Shown in pieces: positions 46,501 to 58,399 of a DNA stretch of 64,000 nucleotides. Each line of letters begins with the position of its first letter. Position 1 is the stretch's first letter. This DNA is from Mercurialis annua (lineage: Eukaryota; Streptophyta; Magnoliopsida; Malpighiales; Euphorbiaceae). The position numbers and the translations under genes were made by a program. The notes under the pieces are model-generated. The model did not search any database. It was not told the origin of the DNA and saw nothing but the letters and a program-made list of their open reading frames with translations. The stretch is taken from positions 6,202,501 to 6,266,500 of the forward strand of contig NC_065574.1 of the NCBI RefSeq assembly GCF_937616625.2. The letters are read 5' to 3'.

Positions 46501-49106
46501 ACAAAAACAGAATTGATATGATATGAAAAAATCTTAAATTCCTATAAAACCAGTAGAAGAAAAGGACTATCAACTAGTACATACCTTACAACAAACCAAA
46601 TCCTTCAACTCTTCTGGAGATAACAAAGATAGTTTCTTGGACAGATCAGCTCGCTTGTGAATTGCACCAATATTAGACAATGCAAGTTCTCGTAGCTACA
46701 AGTAGTTCGGGAATGGAGGAATTAAGAGCTTATACGCAAGAATAAGATTATAACTGCTTAAAGTAGCATAATCCGGAACTATGAAAAATTGAATCCTTTT
46801 TGCTAGAGAAAATACTCAAAACAAACCTTAGGAATCTTCTTAAAGGTAAGAAGTTGAAAAGCTTGAAAACGGTCATAATGATTCAGGAGCACCTCATCAT
46901 CAGTCAATTGTGTCCCAACATGATCATTAATCTCAAATCTTTCATAGAACTGCAGTAAGTCAACCAGCTGTGCAAAAAGTTTCCCTTTTTCATGTCTATA
47001 AAGAGCACTTAAGTGGCATTTTGCAACAACAGCTACATCAGCCACAAGAGGCCTAAGGTACCTGTAAATCATGGAAAAAGGAGAATGAAGAAATTTAGCA
47101 TAAGATACCGAGAATAAAGGAATTACCTTCTGCCTTTGCATGACACTGATATGAATGCCAGAATCATTAACTTTAGACATTTCTTAAGTCCTCTAAATAA
47201 GGACTAATTTTACAAGAGGCGTGTTACAAGAATAAAAGCAACCTGGGATACAGTAATTGAGTGGAATGAAGAAAAAGGATGCACACAAAGTTACAGGACA
47301 GGAATAAAGAGAAGAATACGGAGAAGGATGAAATGGACCATACCTCCTTGTTGGCAGTTGGCTCAATAAATCAATAAGAAACTCCATAAATCTTTCACAG
47401 TACAGGATCGCAGCATCATCAGCGTCCTGAAAACTAACATCTAGTCTATAATCCTCACTAACAGAATCTTTCTGAGGAAAAACCAGGAAATCAAGCACCT
47501 GAAGGAAAGCATAATGTGTAAGCTGCAACACAAGTACAGGAGTATACTACAATAATTTTATAACTCAGACAAAATTTTACATCAAGAAATTCTTCTACAA
47601 AATTTCTCAAGAACTTCACTCCAAGAGAAGTTGAAGGATCAAAAGATTCTCCTCGTTTCATTGCTTCCTTAGTCTCCCTTTTGATCATCCTTTTCCATTT
47701 CTTTATCAAATCCGGATTAAGACAAAGCTCCATCTGCGGACAGGAAAAGAAAATCGTAAACTATAGAATGTAAAAAAAATACTTAAAATGACAATTTAAA
47801 GATGAACTGTATAAACCTGACCTGAAAACGGCCATATGACAAACTGTGCCATGACTGTAAACCTCCTAATTTCAGAACTGTCTCACTTACAATTTCATCT
47901 TCCAAACTCTGCAAGAGCATGATTCAAATCAGAAGATGCGAAAATACCAAGAGGAATGACCACAAACTATAACCAAAAAATATCTCTGTTTGAATGGCCA
48001 TTTTTGCGTAAATGTTCAGCCTCAGAACAAAGTCTAAACACCGTGACTATTAGGATACTGTCTCTCTAGTATGAAGTGCTGATAAAAGTATGAATACAGA
48101 AGACATGCATCTAATAAAGAATAAATCGTAATATAATGTACCTGAAAGGCATTAATCATAAAAACTAAGTAATTTGTCTTTTCTGCTATATTTAAATCAA
48201 TCCCCTGCAATAGAATAAGATGAGTCAAACCACAATACTTTATTGGAATATTTAAATTACACCAAAAGTGATATAAAACCGATGATCATAAATGTAACCG
48301 TAACTAACATTCTACAGAACTAAAAAACTAGTCTTTGCACGAGTTTAAGGTTATCATTATAATATCCAACAAAATCAACTAATTCACAAGTAGTTTAGGA
48401 GAGTTGAGAGTTGTGAGTATATGACAGAACAAAACTGGTTGACTTTCACATTTAGAAAAATAGTTTCAAAATCACTCAACAGCAGCTCGAAGAAACAGAA
48501 CACAAACCTCTTTGAGTTTAATGACCCTCTCCAAAAATCCTTTAAACACATCTTTCTTATCATAAAAGCACATCCAAGCCGCAACATTCTCTCGAAACTG
48601 CAAATTAGAAAACAAAAATACATCAAAAATCATCAAGTACAGTTGCATCAAGTTCACATTTCCGTTTTTGGAATTACCTTTTCATTCACCATGAGAATCA
48701 TGGACATAACATGCTCAAACGTCGCCGTTTCGGGGTCGAAATTCGGCCATAGATAATTCTCCAAATACTGACTAACTTCCAAAATCATAACTCTCTGCAA
48801 CGGCACTGGTTTTCTTCCCTCTTTAACTTTCAATTCCTTTTCATATATCTTCTTAACTAACTCCGGATCAAACTCTTCGCTCTTACTCTTGTCATCACTG
48901 CCACTTGTCTTCAGCCAATTGGCCGCTGCAATTTTAGTTAAGTGGTCGCGTTGAATCTCCGATAGGGTTATTGAGTTAGGAAGAGCTGAACCGGACTTGG
49001 CATCCGCCGGTTTGCTGTCGCCAGGCTGAGATTGTAACTCGACCGGGTACTCAGCTACTCTGTGGCGCTTGAAATCGTACGCGCCGGTGCCGTGCACTTT
49101 GGTCAT
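40582..49106 (-). CDS. AQR: Aquarius (intron-binding spliceosomal RNA helicase)
   Basis: A 1528-residue SF1 helicase from 14 exons: 49106-48678, 48597-48508, 48204-48142, 47908-47822, 47733-47581, 47498-47344, 47061-46827, 46695-46585, 45513-44455, 44024-43761, 43138-42953, 42749-41595, 41346-40996, 40830-40582; all in frame. The N-terminal half is the ARM-like scaffold ([20 protein letters not shown]). The helicase has Walker A GPPGTGKT (about residues 899-906), the DEAD-like [46 protein letters not shown] and VAMSRAR. Role by family: the intron-binding complex of the spliceosome, linking splicing to snoRNP assembly. The acidic C-terminal tail (about 80 residues) is low complexity. In Arabidopsis I recall this gene (EMB2765) beside annexin 3. 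Confidence 0.96.
43440..43627. repeat. Direct repeats in Aquarius intron 10
   Basis: Two copies of about 70 bases (about 43440-43510 and 43557-43627) share gggaggtttctcttaagaac and agatagtatagaataatca/ggatagtagagagtaatca. They lie about 117 bases apart, centre to centre, between the exons at 43138 and 43761. No known element recognised. Confidence 0.6.
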
Positions 49107-50462
49107 GATGTACTGTATGGAATGAGAAAAATTAGAGCATAATATGTGGACGGAATTAGTTGAAGAAATGGGGTTTTAGAAGAGAAATTAGGGTTAGGGT
49201 TTATGTGTTGGTGACAGTTTGTTGAAGCGCGGTAGTGTTAAACCCTGCGCTGCCTGCTAATGAGAAGAAGTGGGGAAATCAATGGCGGTTTTAGCTTGAA
49301 AATTGACAGTCGGGTCTCGATTACCCGCTTCGTTTTATGGATAATTTTAGTAATGATAATTGCAACAAAGTCCTTGGATCTGGCTAGAAATACAATATAG
49401 GTACTTTAATTTCAATAAAACTAAGGAGAACAATCAATTAAAACGTTTAACAATGAATTGGAAAAATAAAAAATATAGAAGCAATACTTTAAATCCCAAG
49501 CGGTTTTATGTTATTTCTTTTTCAAAAAAAATGTTCCTAAACAAATATTAAACACGTTCAAACTTCTCAAAAACACATGTCACACGTCGCCTGAAAACGT
49601 GGCAATGCGCGTCAACAAACGCGCCATTTCACGTAATCAAACGTGTGAGCGCGCGTTGGTAGGAAAACGTGTAGGCGCATTAGCTAACCACACCCTAATT
49701 CCACCATTGTAGAAAATAGAAATGTGAGAAAAAGGTGTAAATAATTAAAATATAGGGATATATTTATAAATGTTAAAACCTATAAAATTTTAAATATCTA
49801 GAATTTTATTTATAAAAAAATATACACGAATAAAAATATTAAGATAATTAATAAAATAAATTGTTTGAAACCAATCAAAACTTAAGTTCATAACTAATTG
49901 AAATTAGTATTTTTAAGTTTTACAATTATAATAAAAATATAATATAGTCCGACAAAATTAAAAAGATTAGAGAGTGTTTGATATATCACATAAGTAACTC
50001 TTTAAGAGTTATACACTTTTTGAAAAACGAGTTTTTATTAAGAAATAAATATCTAGCTTTATTATTTGTAGGAACGCCTCCAAACGTTATTTAAGAGTTC
50101 TTGAGAATTTTGGAAATAGAAACGTTTCTGAAACTGGAAAATGCAGATTCCGTAACTATATCTTATATATAGGTAAATGATAAAATATGACACCAATGTA
50201 ACTAAGAATTTCTCATTCCATAGAGGCACCTCATTTAAACTTGTTAAAAGAAGATTTGCTTTATAAACTTGTTATAACTGCCAACGTTGATCATGTCATT
50301 AAAGCTCTTTGCACATGAGGTGTAAACTGGAGGTTTTTTCTATAGAAGTTGAGACTAATATTTCACCACATAAGGTAAAAATTGTAGGTGTAAATTGCAG
50401 GTTCATGCCCGGTTTATCTTTTCTTTACACATTGTTGGGAATGATGCGACGGATTAAGGTAT
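49107..50462. other. Gap between Aquarius promoter and cyclin 3' end
   Basis: The first 200 bases are the Aquarius promoter and leader, with a double telo-box (separate entry). At 49560-49690 there is a CG-rich patch with repeated acgtg/gcgcg words, unusual for this AT-rich DNA. The rest is AT-rich with no gene seen. Confidence 0.5.
49188..49202 (-). promoter_or_regulatory. Double telo-box upstream of Aquarius
   Basis: Read on the minus strand this is AAACCCTAACCCTAA, two overlapping telo-box units 82-96 bases upstream of the start codon. Telo-boxes are common in promoters and leaders of plant RNA-processing and translation genes. Confidence 0.65.
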
Positions 50463-51998
50463 CTAATCTATAGGAAATTCGGACAAGTCTTCCAAGTCGT
50501 CAAGATCAAATTGTAATTCTGGTTCTTCATCTTCGGAGGCCCAGGGTAATAGAGATTCCTCCATTTCCAGGTCCAAATTCTTATAATAAGTATGCCACTT
50601 CAACCCAAAACTCCGCGTTAATTCTTCTTCCTTCTTCGCAGCCTCCTTTCCAGCTCCTTCTGCAGAAGACGATGGTTCTTCTTTACCTTCAGGACTTGTA
50701 TTCTGAGGAGCAATCTCACTCGGGCCCGATATATTGTTCCGAAACTCAATCAGCATTTGCACACAACCGTTTAGTTTGTCTTGATCCTGATAGAATGCAG
50801 TTTCAGTTTCAGAATCCAGATTAGGAATATGAATTTTAAAAGAGTTTTAAAGTTTACCATATTGATTCTGGTCCCTGTGAACTTTTCCTTGTATTCTGAA
50901 TGAATTTGAGCTGAGCAAGAGACTAGAATAGCCGATGCTGCTAAGACTGAACACTTGAACTGCGTAAACTTTATTTCTGTCATACCAATTAACATCATTT
51001 CAGGAATTTTCAATCAACCGAAACCGAAAAATAAAATTCATGATGACTACTCATCTCACCAGCTTGTGATTGAATTATGAGTTGAATGATACTTGGTGTC
51101 AAGCTCATCTCTGGTTCTGCTACTAAACTCAGTAAATACTGAACAAAGCAAAGCGCATTCACACGAAATGCATAGATTGTTCTCAGAACCATCTTCTCAA
51201 CTCGGTTCAAATCTTTCAGTTCGATTCGCAGATCTGGGAAGTTCGTCTGTTGATGCAACCATATAAGTACAAAATGGCACTGGGAAACATTATATGAACG
51301 AAGTTTGGTATACATACCGATAAAACTGCGTTTTTGAAACCGCGAGTCATCATCTTCCAAGCAATGCATAGGCAAGCAACAGCTAGAACACGACTACGAT
51401 AAGCCACATCTGTATCTCCTAAAGTCTTATTAATCCAAGAAAAAAATTCAACTGAGTACACATTAATATCAATTATATACTACAGAAACTGAAAATTATA
51501 ATAAGTGCAGAATTACAATACCGGCAGTTCATGTTTCGAAATGAATTCATCCAAGTAGTTCATAGCCATATACGGAATGGACGCATCAAACTGAGATTTG
51601 TTTCCGAAACGAATTATCCGACTACGGTACATGTAAGAGCCACAAAACTGATACAAGAAATGAATTCTTGGTCATTCAAGAATCAAAGAATGAGTCATAA
51701 AATTCCTCCTAACCAAACAAAACCTTACAATCTTTAATCTTTAACGAGAAAAGATTATCAAATCAACAAATTCATGATAAAATCTTGCAAACTTTTTTTT
51801 TCTTGAAAACCAAACAGTACGTACGTAGTTGCAAAATAGTAAAGAATGACTTACTTGAGCGAAAAACGATGCGAAATTGGGTCTGAGAAGATGAATATTT
51901 GGATCATTAAAGGCTTGAACAGAGAGACACTGACATTCCTTCTGAAAGAATTCTTCTACTTCTGAATCATCGTAGCAGTGGTTAAATTGCTCTGCCAT
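50463..51998 (-). CDS. D-type-like cyclin (CYCD6-like)
   Basis: Predicted 335-residue cyclin from six exons: 51998-51855, 51647-51522, 51425-51318, 51246-51060, 50976-50858 and 50786-50463. The cyclin N domain includes MYRSRIIRFGNKSQFDASIP then YMAMNYLDEFISKHELP and RSRVLAVACLCIAWKMM; the C domain has KMVLRTIYAFRVNALCFVQY and CSVLAASAILVSC. The tail is acidic and serine/glutamate rich (DLDDLEDLSEFPID). There is no LxCxE retinoblastoma motif, as in the short CYCD6 group. The start of exon 3 is the weakest junction: only an AAG acceptor keeps the frame. Role by family: activates CDKs at G1/S or in formative divisions. The family is clear, the subgroup is a guess. Confidence 0.82.
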
Positions 51999-53551
51999 TT
52001 TCTTGGTTTTCTTGAACAAGAATTAAAGAGAGAGTGTTTAAGTAATGTTAAGTGAACTGAAATGTGTAAGACGGCTCTTGTTAATTACAGTTATATAATC
52101 TCTCAAGATTCGTCGGTTATGTTAACGGTTTTCTCTTCTATATTTTTACGAATTTTAAAGTAGCTTATTGCAAAATATGATAATTTTATTTTATTTATTT
52201 TCTTAAAATAATTTTTTTTGTTGTTTCAGTTTCCAGCGCTTCGCCTTGACTAATTTATTCAGTTTAACCGTAGTGAAGACTACCATATCGACAATAAATA
52301 TGATTTTTTTTTGTTCTTAGAAGATGCTCTGATTTTAATTTGAGACTCGAAGAGAGTCTCATAAAAGTAAACAAAAGTCCTTGTATAAATGAATCAAAAA
52401 CAATTAGTTAAAGTGAATAAAATTATTTAGTATCTATTAATATTCAATCACATCTTCAACAAAATGATTGTCATGATTATAGTAATATTGAGCATATACC
52501 ACTTGTGCTATTTTGGTACAGGATTAAAGGAGAAAAATACAATTGCTACAAGCTTGGTGATACCCAGTTGGTCGAGCGCTCGAAGGGTGTCGCTGAATTG
52601 TGTGATACCCGAGGTTAGGAATGTTACCTAGCAGGATTAACTCGCGAGCTCCTCAGAATTGACGCAAGAATACTCAAAATCGATTTGATGTTACTCGAAT
52701 CAAGTTCGAATTCGAGCTACTAGAGTCAGTTGTCGATTTCAAACAATAGGCTCAATTGTGTACCCCTACTCAAATTCATTGGAAAGCTTCATCACTAGAT
52801 AGGTAATTGCACAAAGTTTGACATAAATTGGAAATAATAATATTTATGTGACAGCCAAATAAATTTAATCAACTAACTTCCAAAATCATAACACTCTGCA
52901 AATGAACCGGTTTTCTTCCCTCTTTAACTTTCAGTTCTGTTCCGTAAACCTAACTCTCGACCAAACTCTTCCTTCTTATTCTTCCCATCGCTGCCACCTG
53001 TCTTTAGCCAATTGGCCGCGGCAATTTTCTTTAAACGGTCGCGTTGAATCTCCGATATTGTTATCGGGCGGTTTGTTGTCAGCCAGGCTGGGTTCGTAAC
53101 TCGACCAGGCTATGGCGCTTGAAATCGTACGCGCCAGTCCCGCACAGTTTGGTCATGATGTAAGATGTGGAATGAATTAGTAGAAGAAAAGAAATTAGGT
53201 TTATGTGTGGGTGCCAATTTGTTGAAGAACGATAGTTCTAAACCCAGTCAGTAAGGAGAAGAACTGGGAAAATCAATGGCGGTTTTGCATTCGAATCTCC
53301 GGATAATTATTCCTTTTTACTTCAATTTTGACAATAATTAGAAAAGGAAAGACATTGATTAGTGAATTGATTCGGTTTCTCGAAATGTGGCCCGACCACG
53401 CCACCACCAGGTCCACCACCACCATCATATCAAACCAAAACCAACCTGTCACTGTCCTTTTCTTGTCTTTTAAAAGGAGCGGTACACAAAACCCACCACA
53501 TCACACTTCATTTCTCCTTTCAAAAAAAATTAACTAGAAAAATCTGCAGCC
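51999..53551. other. Divergent gap between cyclin and ABA2-like gene
   Basis: Contains the cyclin promoter, AT-rich DNA, a GC-richer patch at 52550-52760 with several gcgctcg/cgagct words that I cannot assign, and the Aquarius 5' fragment at 52876-53290. Confidence 0.5.
52876..53290 (-). pseudogene. Duplicated 5' end of the Aquarius gene (promoter, leader and broken exon 1)
   Basis: Matches 48770-49290 in the same orientation: tcatgacc-start region, cgtacgatttcaagcgcc, aattgccgcggccaattggc, the leader and the segment aatcaatggcggtttt just upstream. Several deletions break the frame (for example the part between the acgatttcaag stretch and the tcgagttac stretch is shortened), so no Aquarius N terminus can be made. 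The copy has lost the second telo-box. Its promoter end points at the ABA2-like gene, whose start codon is 262 bases away. Confidence 0.88.
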
Positions 53552-54762
53552 ATGGCCACAGCCATCTCCATTAATTCAGCTCTTCCTTGCCAAAGGTAAA
53601 GTTCTCATCACAAAATTTGGTTTTATTTCTTTTGGGTTGTTTTTTATAGCGTTAAAGCTAAGCAATTGAGATTATTTCGAGTTTGCTGTATCCTGTTCTT
53701 GAATCTTTAATTTTTGCTTCCTTTTTATTAACTGGTAGAGAAAATTAGTCTAATCAACTGGTTGGTTTGAATCCCCAGCTACTTATACTAAATCTCAGTA
53801 TTTGTTACTTCCAGTTGCTGAACAGAGCTGAAAAAATTAGGCCTTTTGGACATGATGTTACTTTGTTCTTACAGTTTTGACATTTTATGAAATCTTAACC
53901 AACTTAACTGATGTTAAGGTAAGGCTGTTAGCTTACTTCTCTGTATCATCATTTTGCTTGAAGGTTATTGGGAAAGGTAGCCCTGGTGACAGGCGGATCG
54001 ACTGGGATAGGAGAGAGCATTGTACGTCTATTTCACAAGCATGGAGCGAAAGTTTGTATAGTTGATTTGCAGGACAGCCTTGGACAGAATGTGTGTGAAT
54101 CGCTTGGCGGGGAGCCTAATATTTGTTATTTCCATTGTGATGTCAGCGTAGAAGATGATGTTCGACGTGCAATTGATTTCACGGTTGAAAAATTTGGAAG
54201 TTTGGATGTTATGGTCAATAATGCAGGTTTGTCGGGTCCGCCATGTCCGGACATTCGGAATTCAGAATTATCAGATTTTGAGAAAGTGTTTGATGTAAAT
54301 GTGAAGGGTACATTTCTAGGAATGAAGCACGCGGCACGAATTATGATTCCGCTTAACAAAGGTTCAATTGTTTCTCTGTGCAGTGTGGCAAGCACTATTG
54401 GTGGCCTAGGTCCTCATGCATATACTGGGTCTAAGCATGCTGTATTGGGACTAACCAGAAATGTGGCAGCTGAGCTTGGAAAATACGGAATTCGGGTGAA
54501 TTGTGTTTCTCCGTACGCTGTTCCGACAAATTTGGCATTGTCTCATTTACCTGAGGACGAGCGAACTGAGGATGCCATAGCTGGTTTTAGAGCATTTGCT
54601 AGAAAGAATGCTAATTTGCAAGGTGTGGAATTGACAGCCGATGATGTTGCCAATTCCGTGCTGTTCTTGGCGAGTGAAGAATCAAGGTGCATTAGTGGCA
54701 CTAATCTAATGATCGATGGGGGATTTACAACATCCAATCATTCACTCAGGGTGTTCAGATGA
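53552..54762 (+). CDS. ABA2: Short-chain dehydrogenase, xanthoxin dehydrogenase (ABA2)-like
   Basis: A 280-residue SDR from two exons, 53552-53595 and 53964-54762. Exon 1 encodes MATAISINSALPCQR and joins exon 2 to give the family's LPxQRLLGKVALVTGG; starting at the Met inside exon 2 would lose this. NAD-binding TGGSTGIG, NNAG, the SLCSVAS serine region, active-site YTGSK and HKHGAKVCIVDLQD are all present, with the C terminus MIDGGFTTSNHSLRVFR. Closest relative I recall is Arabidopsis ABA2, which oxidises xanthoxin to abscisic aldehyde in the cytosol (ABA synthesis). SDR110C genes are multicopy in many plants, so this could be a paralog with another alcohol substrate. The upstream flank is a duplicated Aquarius promoter fragment. 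Confidence 0.88.
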
Positions 54763-55189
54763 CCAACTTCATGAATTATGTTAGCATTTCTTACAGAACT
54801 ATTATTTTTCTCTTCACTAAAGCAATTTATCAGCTGCCTAATGACCGACTCTATAGATAATAAACTAATGCTAATGTTGTCCAAATCAAAACTCAAAGAT
54901 AAGCGCTTTAAATCTGGTGAAGTTTTAATAACACCAAGACTAAAGTGTTTCAGTGTTAAAATATCTCATTAGACATAACCGGTTCTTTAACCATTTTATG
55001 TCATGATTGAAATTTAAATTAAGTGGAAAATTTCTTTCTCGCAACTGTCTTGTGGAAATGCTATGGAAAAAGGATGCCACTCTTCTGGTAGCGGCTATTT
55101 CTTTCACCGCTTTCAGTATCCTTTGCTCTCGCTTTGCTCAAGTGATTACATATCTTGCTCTCGCTTTGGGACCCGGTAATACTGCTTAA

Positions 55190-56590
55190 CAGGATTCGAT
55201 CCACGAAGACAATTTGATCCAATCACCAATTTTAATTATCTTATAATTGTTTAGCAATAAAACGGGTATTTTTGGATTTTTAATCAACTATATTTAATAA
55301 ATGAAAATAACAATTAAATGAATAATGAAACTAAATTAATAACTAAAATAACAATCAATTACTGATTATCTAATTAAGGGTCTAAAAGATTGGATTAAAA
55401 GATTAAGGGTCGATATTATATTATAAGAATATTAATTTCATGGATAATGAATTTCACACAATTTACTCGAAATTCAAGTTATTCGAAAACATCAATCCCA
55501 CTCTCTCGAGTTTAAGATCGAAAAAATTACAAATTAACTAATTAACGAACACTTAACTCACTCTCATGTTATTAAGCATACAATTAATTAATTAATTAAA
55601 TACAATTATTAAGCAAATTTAACGAATACCTAATTAATTATTCACTCTCGTATTATGATTTCTTAAATTCGTAATTATAGGTCTATCAAATTAGCGCTCC
55701 CTCAAGTCAATAATTCAACCTGTAATTTAGGTTATCATCACAATAATTAAGATACAATAAATTGTGATTAACCCAAAACCTAATCAATTAATAATTCAAA
55801 TTCAAATATCGACCCTTAAAAAAGAGATTTAGCTATTCGTTAAATTAAAAATAATAGCATTCACAAGAGATGAAGAAGAAGTCATAATTGAAACTATAAG
55901 TACCGCAAAAAAATGGAATCATTAATCTTCATTACAAGATAAATCTTCAATATTATCCAAAAATAAGTAGTAACATTCTTCTAAATTAGAGTGCTGCAAA
56001 ATATTAATAAAAGTTAAAACTATGAATAATGGCTAACTTTCTGAAAAACAAAAAACTTATATTTATAGTGTACTTGTAAATATGAATAAAAATATCCTAG
56101 TCCTTATCTAATTTGGACTAATTCCAAAGCAAACGACTTGAGTGGATAAAAGCACAATTCAGACCTTGAAATCCCATTCCTTCATTTAAGAAATATCTCA
56201 ATCAAATTTTTAAAATTTTCTCATTAATCGATCAATCCTTCCTTGTTTTGAACGAAACAGTACAAACTCAATCAGCTATTATATCTTTTTGGCAAGTATT
56301 TCGATCGAGACCTTTGTTGTTTCGATCAAAACCTCCTTAAATGTTCCATATTTTGTCGAATAAGAGTTGTGGTGCACCAAAATCCAATTTTTTCGCTCTT
56401 CTTAGCTCGATAATTCAGTAATCCATCCAAGTGCCACAATTAGCCTCCGATTAGTCCAACTATACTGTTATTGCTCCTGAAACATTTAGGCACAAAATAA
56501 GCACAAAAATACCTAAAAACACAAAACTATGATAATAACAGTGTTAAACATATACGGAAAATAGGAGTAATTTTGCTCCTATCATATATT
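55190..56590 (-). mobile_element. LTR-like segment, probably Ty3/gypsy
   Basis: On the minus strand it starts tgataggagcaaaattactc, continues with noncoding DNA containing gtttttaggtatttttgtgc and ggactaatcggaggctaatt, and ends near cttcgtggatcgaatcctgt then taagca. The cgtggat-cgaatcc phrase near the end is common in plant gypsy elements. There is no internal coding region and no convincing target duplication, so it is either a solo LTR or a truncated end. Confidence 0.4.
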
Positions 56591-57254
56591 ACCTTCCCTT
56601 TTCCCTCACACATTATATCCATGAAAAGATACGGTGTTTACCATTACAATAACCGATAACTATAAACTTATTCGACAATTTGATTTCGGCAGTAGCTCTT
56701 ATATTTAACTATAATTAAAGATACAAACATATTTTAATTTTCTCAAATATCTCGTAAAATATCTCATTGTTTATTTATTCCATAAAAAAACAGTAAATTA
56801 AAGTTTAATAAAATATTAAGACATATGAATAATATGCTCATATCATCTTCATGAAATTGTTAAAAAATGGTGATATTATGAGCTATCTTCATGAAATTGT
56901 TAAAAACTGATCATATTATCTTCATGAAACTGTAACTACCCAATATTGGTAACATGATAGCCCATTGTATATAATGTTTCATTGTAAATAGAAATTGAAA
57001 TTTATTAACAAAAACTTAAAATTAACTTCTTAAGACTATCTGTATTTCAGTTTGGTTGACATAGACTTAAAATAAACTTCAAACAAAGCAATTTATAAGC
57101 CTAAACTTGCATATGATCACTAGATAAACTAAGGAAAAACAAAATTTAACTCTGCATATTTATTTCACCTGAAATAATCTTTTTTGGTAAACGATACCTT
57201 GGATTAAAAGGGCAAAACACCAGCAAGACTAACAATAACTACAAGGGCAAATAG

Positions 57255-57545
57255 CTAGCAGCTAAAACTACAAAGCAAAGGCAAACACCCAAATACATAA
57301 TCTATGCCAGTTCGATATATGCACATAAAGACAGCAGAGTTGTTCATAATGCTACACATTTTCAGCGTAACATCGACGTTCCCGATCCAAGCCTTGATCG
57401 CCTCTGTGCGATTCCTACCTCTCCAGATATCATAGACAATAGATATGGAAGCAATTCTTTTGACTTTAGCTATGCAGCTCTTCCCCACAGCTTTCTTATT
57501 GAACCAGGAACATTCCCTTCTCCAGCTACAGCCTACAGACATTCC
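57255..57545 (-). pseudogene. LINE relic (zinc-binding/C-terminal part of a reverse transcriptase)
   Basis: A frame on the minus strand contains SIVYDIWRGRNRTEAIKAW, matching the Y-x-IW-x-x-RN signature after the zf-RVT domain of plant LINEs, preceded by WFNKKAVGKSCIAKVKRIAS. Only about 95 codons survive and no upstream endonuclease or polymerase domain is found. Confidence 0.6.
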
Positions 57546-58059
57546 TCCTGATGCAACAAGCTTGCAACACTTTCTGACACGTCATTATTACATTATTACG
57601 ATAGTAAAATAATAAAATTTTGTTTATTACTTATTTACACATTTGAATAGTAAAACTACTATGGTATCATAGGTTTAGTCCGCGGATGATGTGCCAGACT
57701 GAGTCTACCTAAAAATTGCTTCCTATATAATATATTCATAAAATTTCATTTATTTGTAGATGACAATAAATACTAGCTCATTAGTAGATTTTAAATAGCG
57801 ACAATATGAAAAAAAATTTACTTTAAAAATTATTATTTATTAAAAATGGACAAAAGATAAATTTTTTAGAAAAAGTGGATAACTGTATTATACGGAAGGG
57901 TATAATACAGTCGAGCTCGAACTTAACTTAATTCGGATTTGATTTAATAGTTTAACCACCTAGATATTTGAAGGAATCACTATGTCCGTTGGCAGTTGCC
58001 AAAACATTTTCTGACAAAAATAAAATAACTAACTTTATCTATTTAATTGTAACTAAAAA

Positions 58060-58335
58060 GCCAAATAATTAAAAGAGGTCAAATCTTTCATGAAAATTTC
58101 ACAAAAGTTTCAATTTTTTAATTTTATCCAATTTGTCAACGCTTGATTTTGTTTTAATTATGTCCAACTACACAATTTTTTTTATGTGACGCTGATATGT
58201 GGCATTGCCACTTCAGGCCATATAGACGTCACATAAATAAAATCATATAATTAGACATTATTAAAACGAAATCATGCATTTCAAGATAAATTGAATAAAA
58301 TTAAAGAAATTGGAACTTCTGGTCATTTGGCCTCA
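58060..58335. mobile_element. Decayed MITE just upstream of the plastid-protein gene
   Basis: The left end gccaaataattaaaagaggt then caaatctttcatgaaaattt, and the right end on the other strand, gaggccaaatgaccagaagt then tccaatttctttaattttat, resemble the arms of the element at 7988-8336. It ends 65 bases before the start codon at 58400, so it may overlap the promoter. Confidence 0.5.
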
Positions 58336-58399
58336 CTAAAAACATATTCACCTTCCTAAGCTGACAATATTACTCATAACTTTACCACCATAGCCATTT

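Larger units (their letters stand above)
54763..58399. other. Repeat-filled gap between ABA2-like gene and plastid-protein gene
   Basis: Contains an LTR-like segment (55190-56590), a LINE relic (57255-57545), possible ends of two MITEs (57672-57712, 57880-57905) and a decayed MITE (58060-58335). A repeated phrase (atcttcatgaaattgttaaaaa) occurs twice at about 56847-56905. No intact gene. Confidence 0.6.

Noticed and set aside
52550..52760. tRNA-like or SINE-like sequence around ttggtcgagcgctcgaaggg
   Set aside because: No clear B box at the right distance, no A tail and no flanking duplication found.
53968..54762. Met in MGKVALVTGG as start of the ABA2-like protein
   Set aside because: Adding exon 1 (53552-53595) restores the family's N terminus ...LPCQRLLGKVALVTGG with good splice sites, so the upstream start is preferred.
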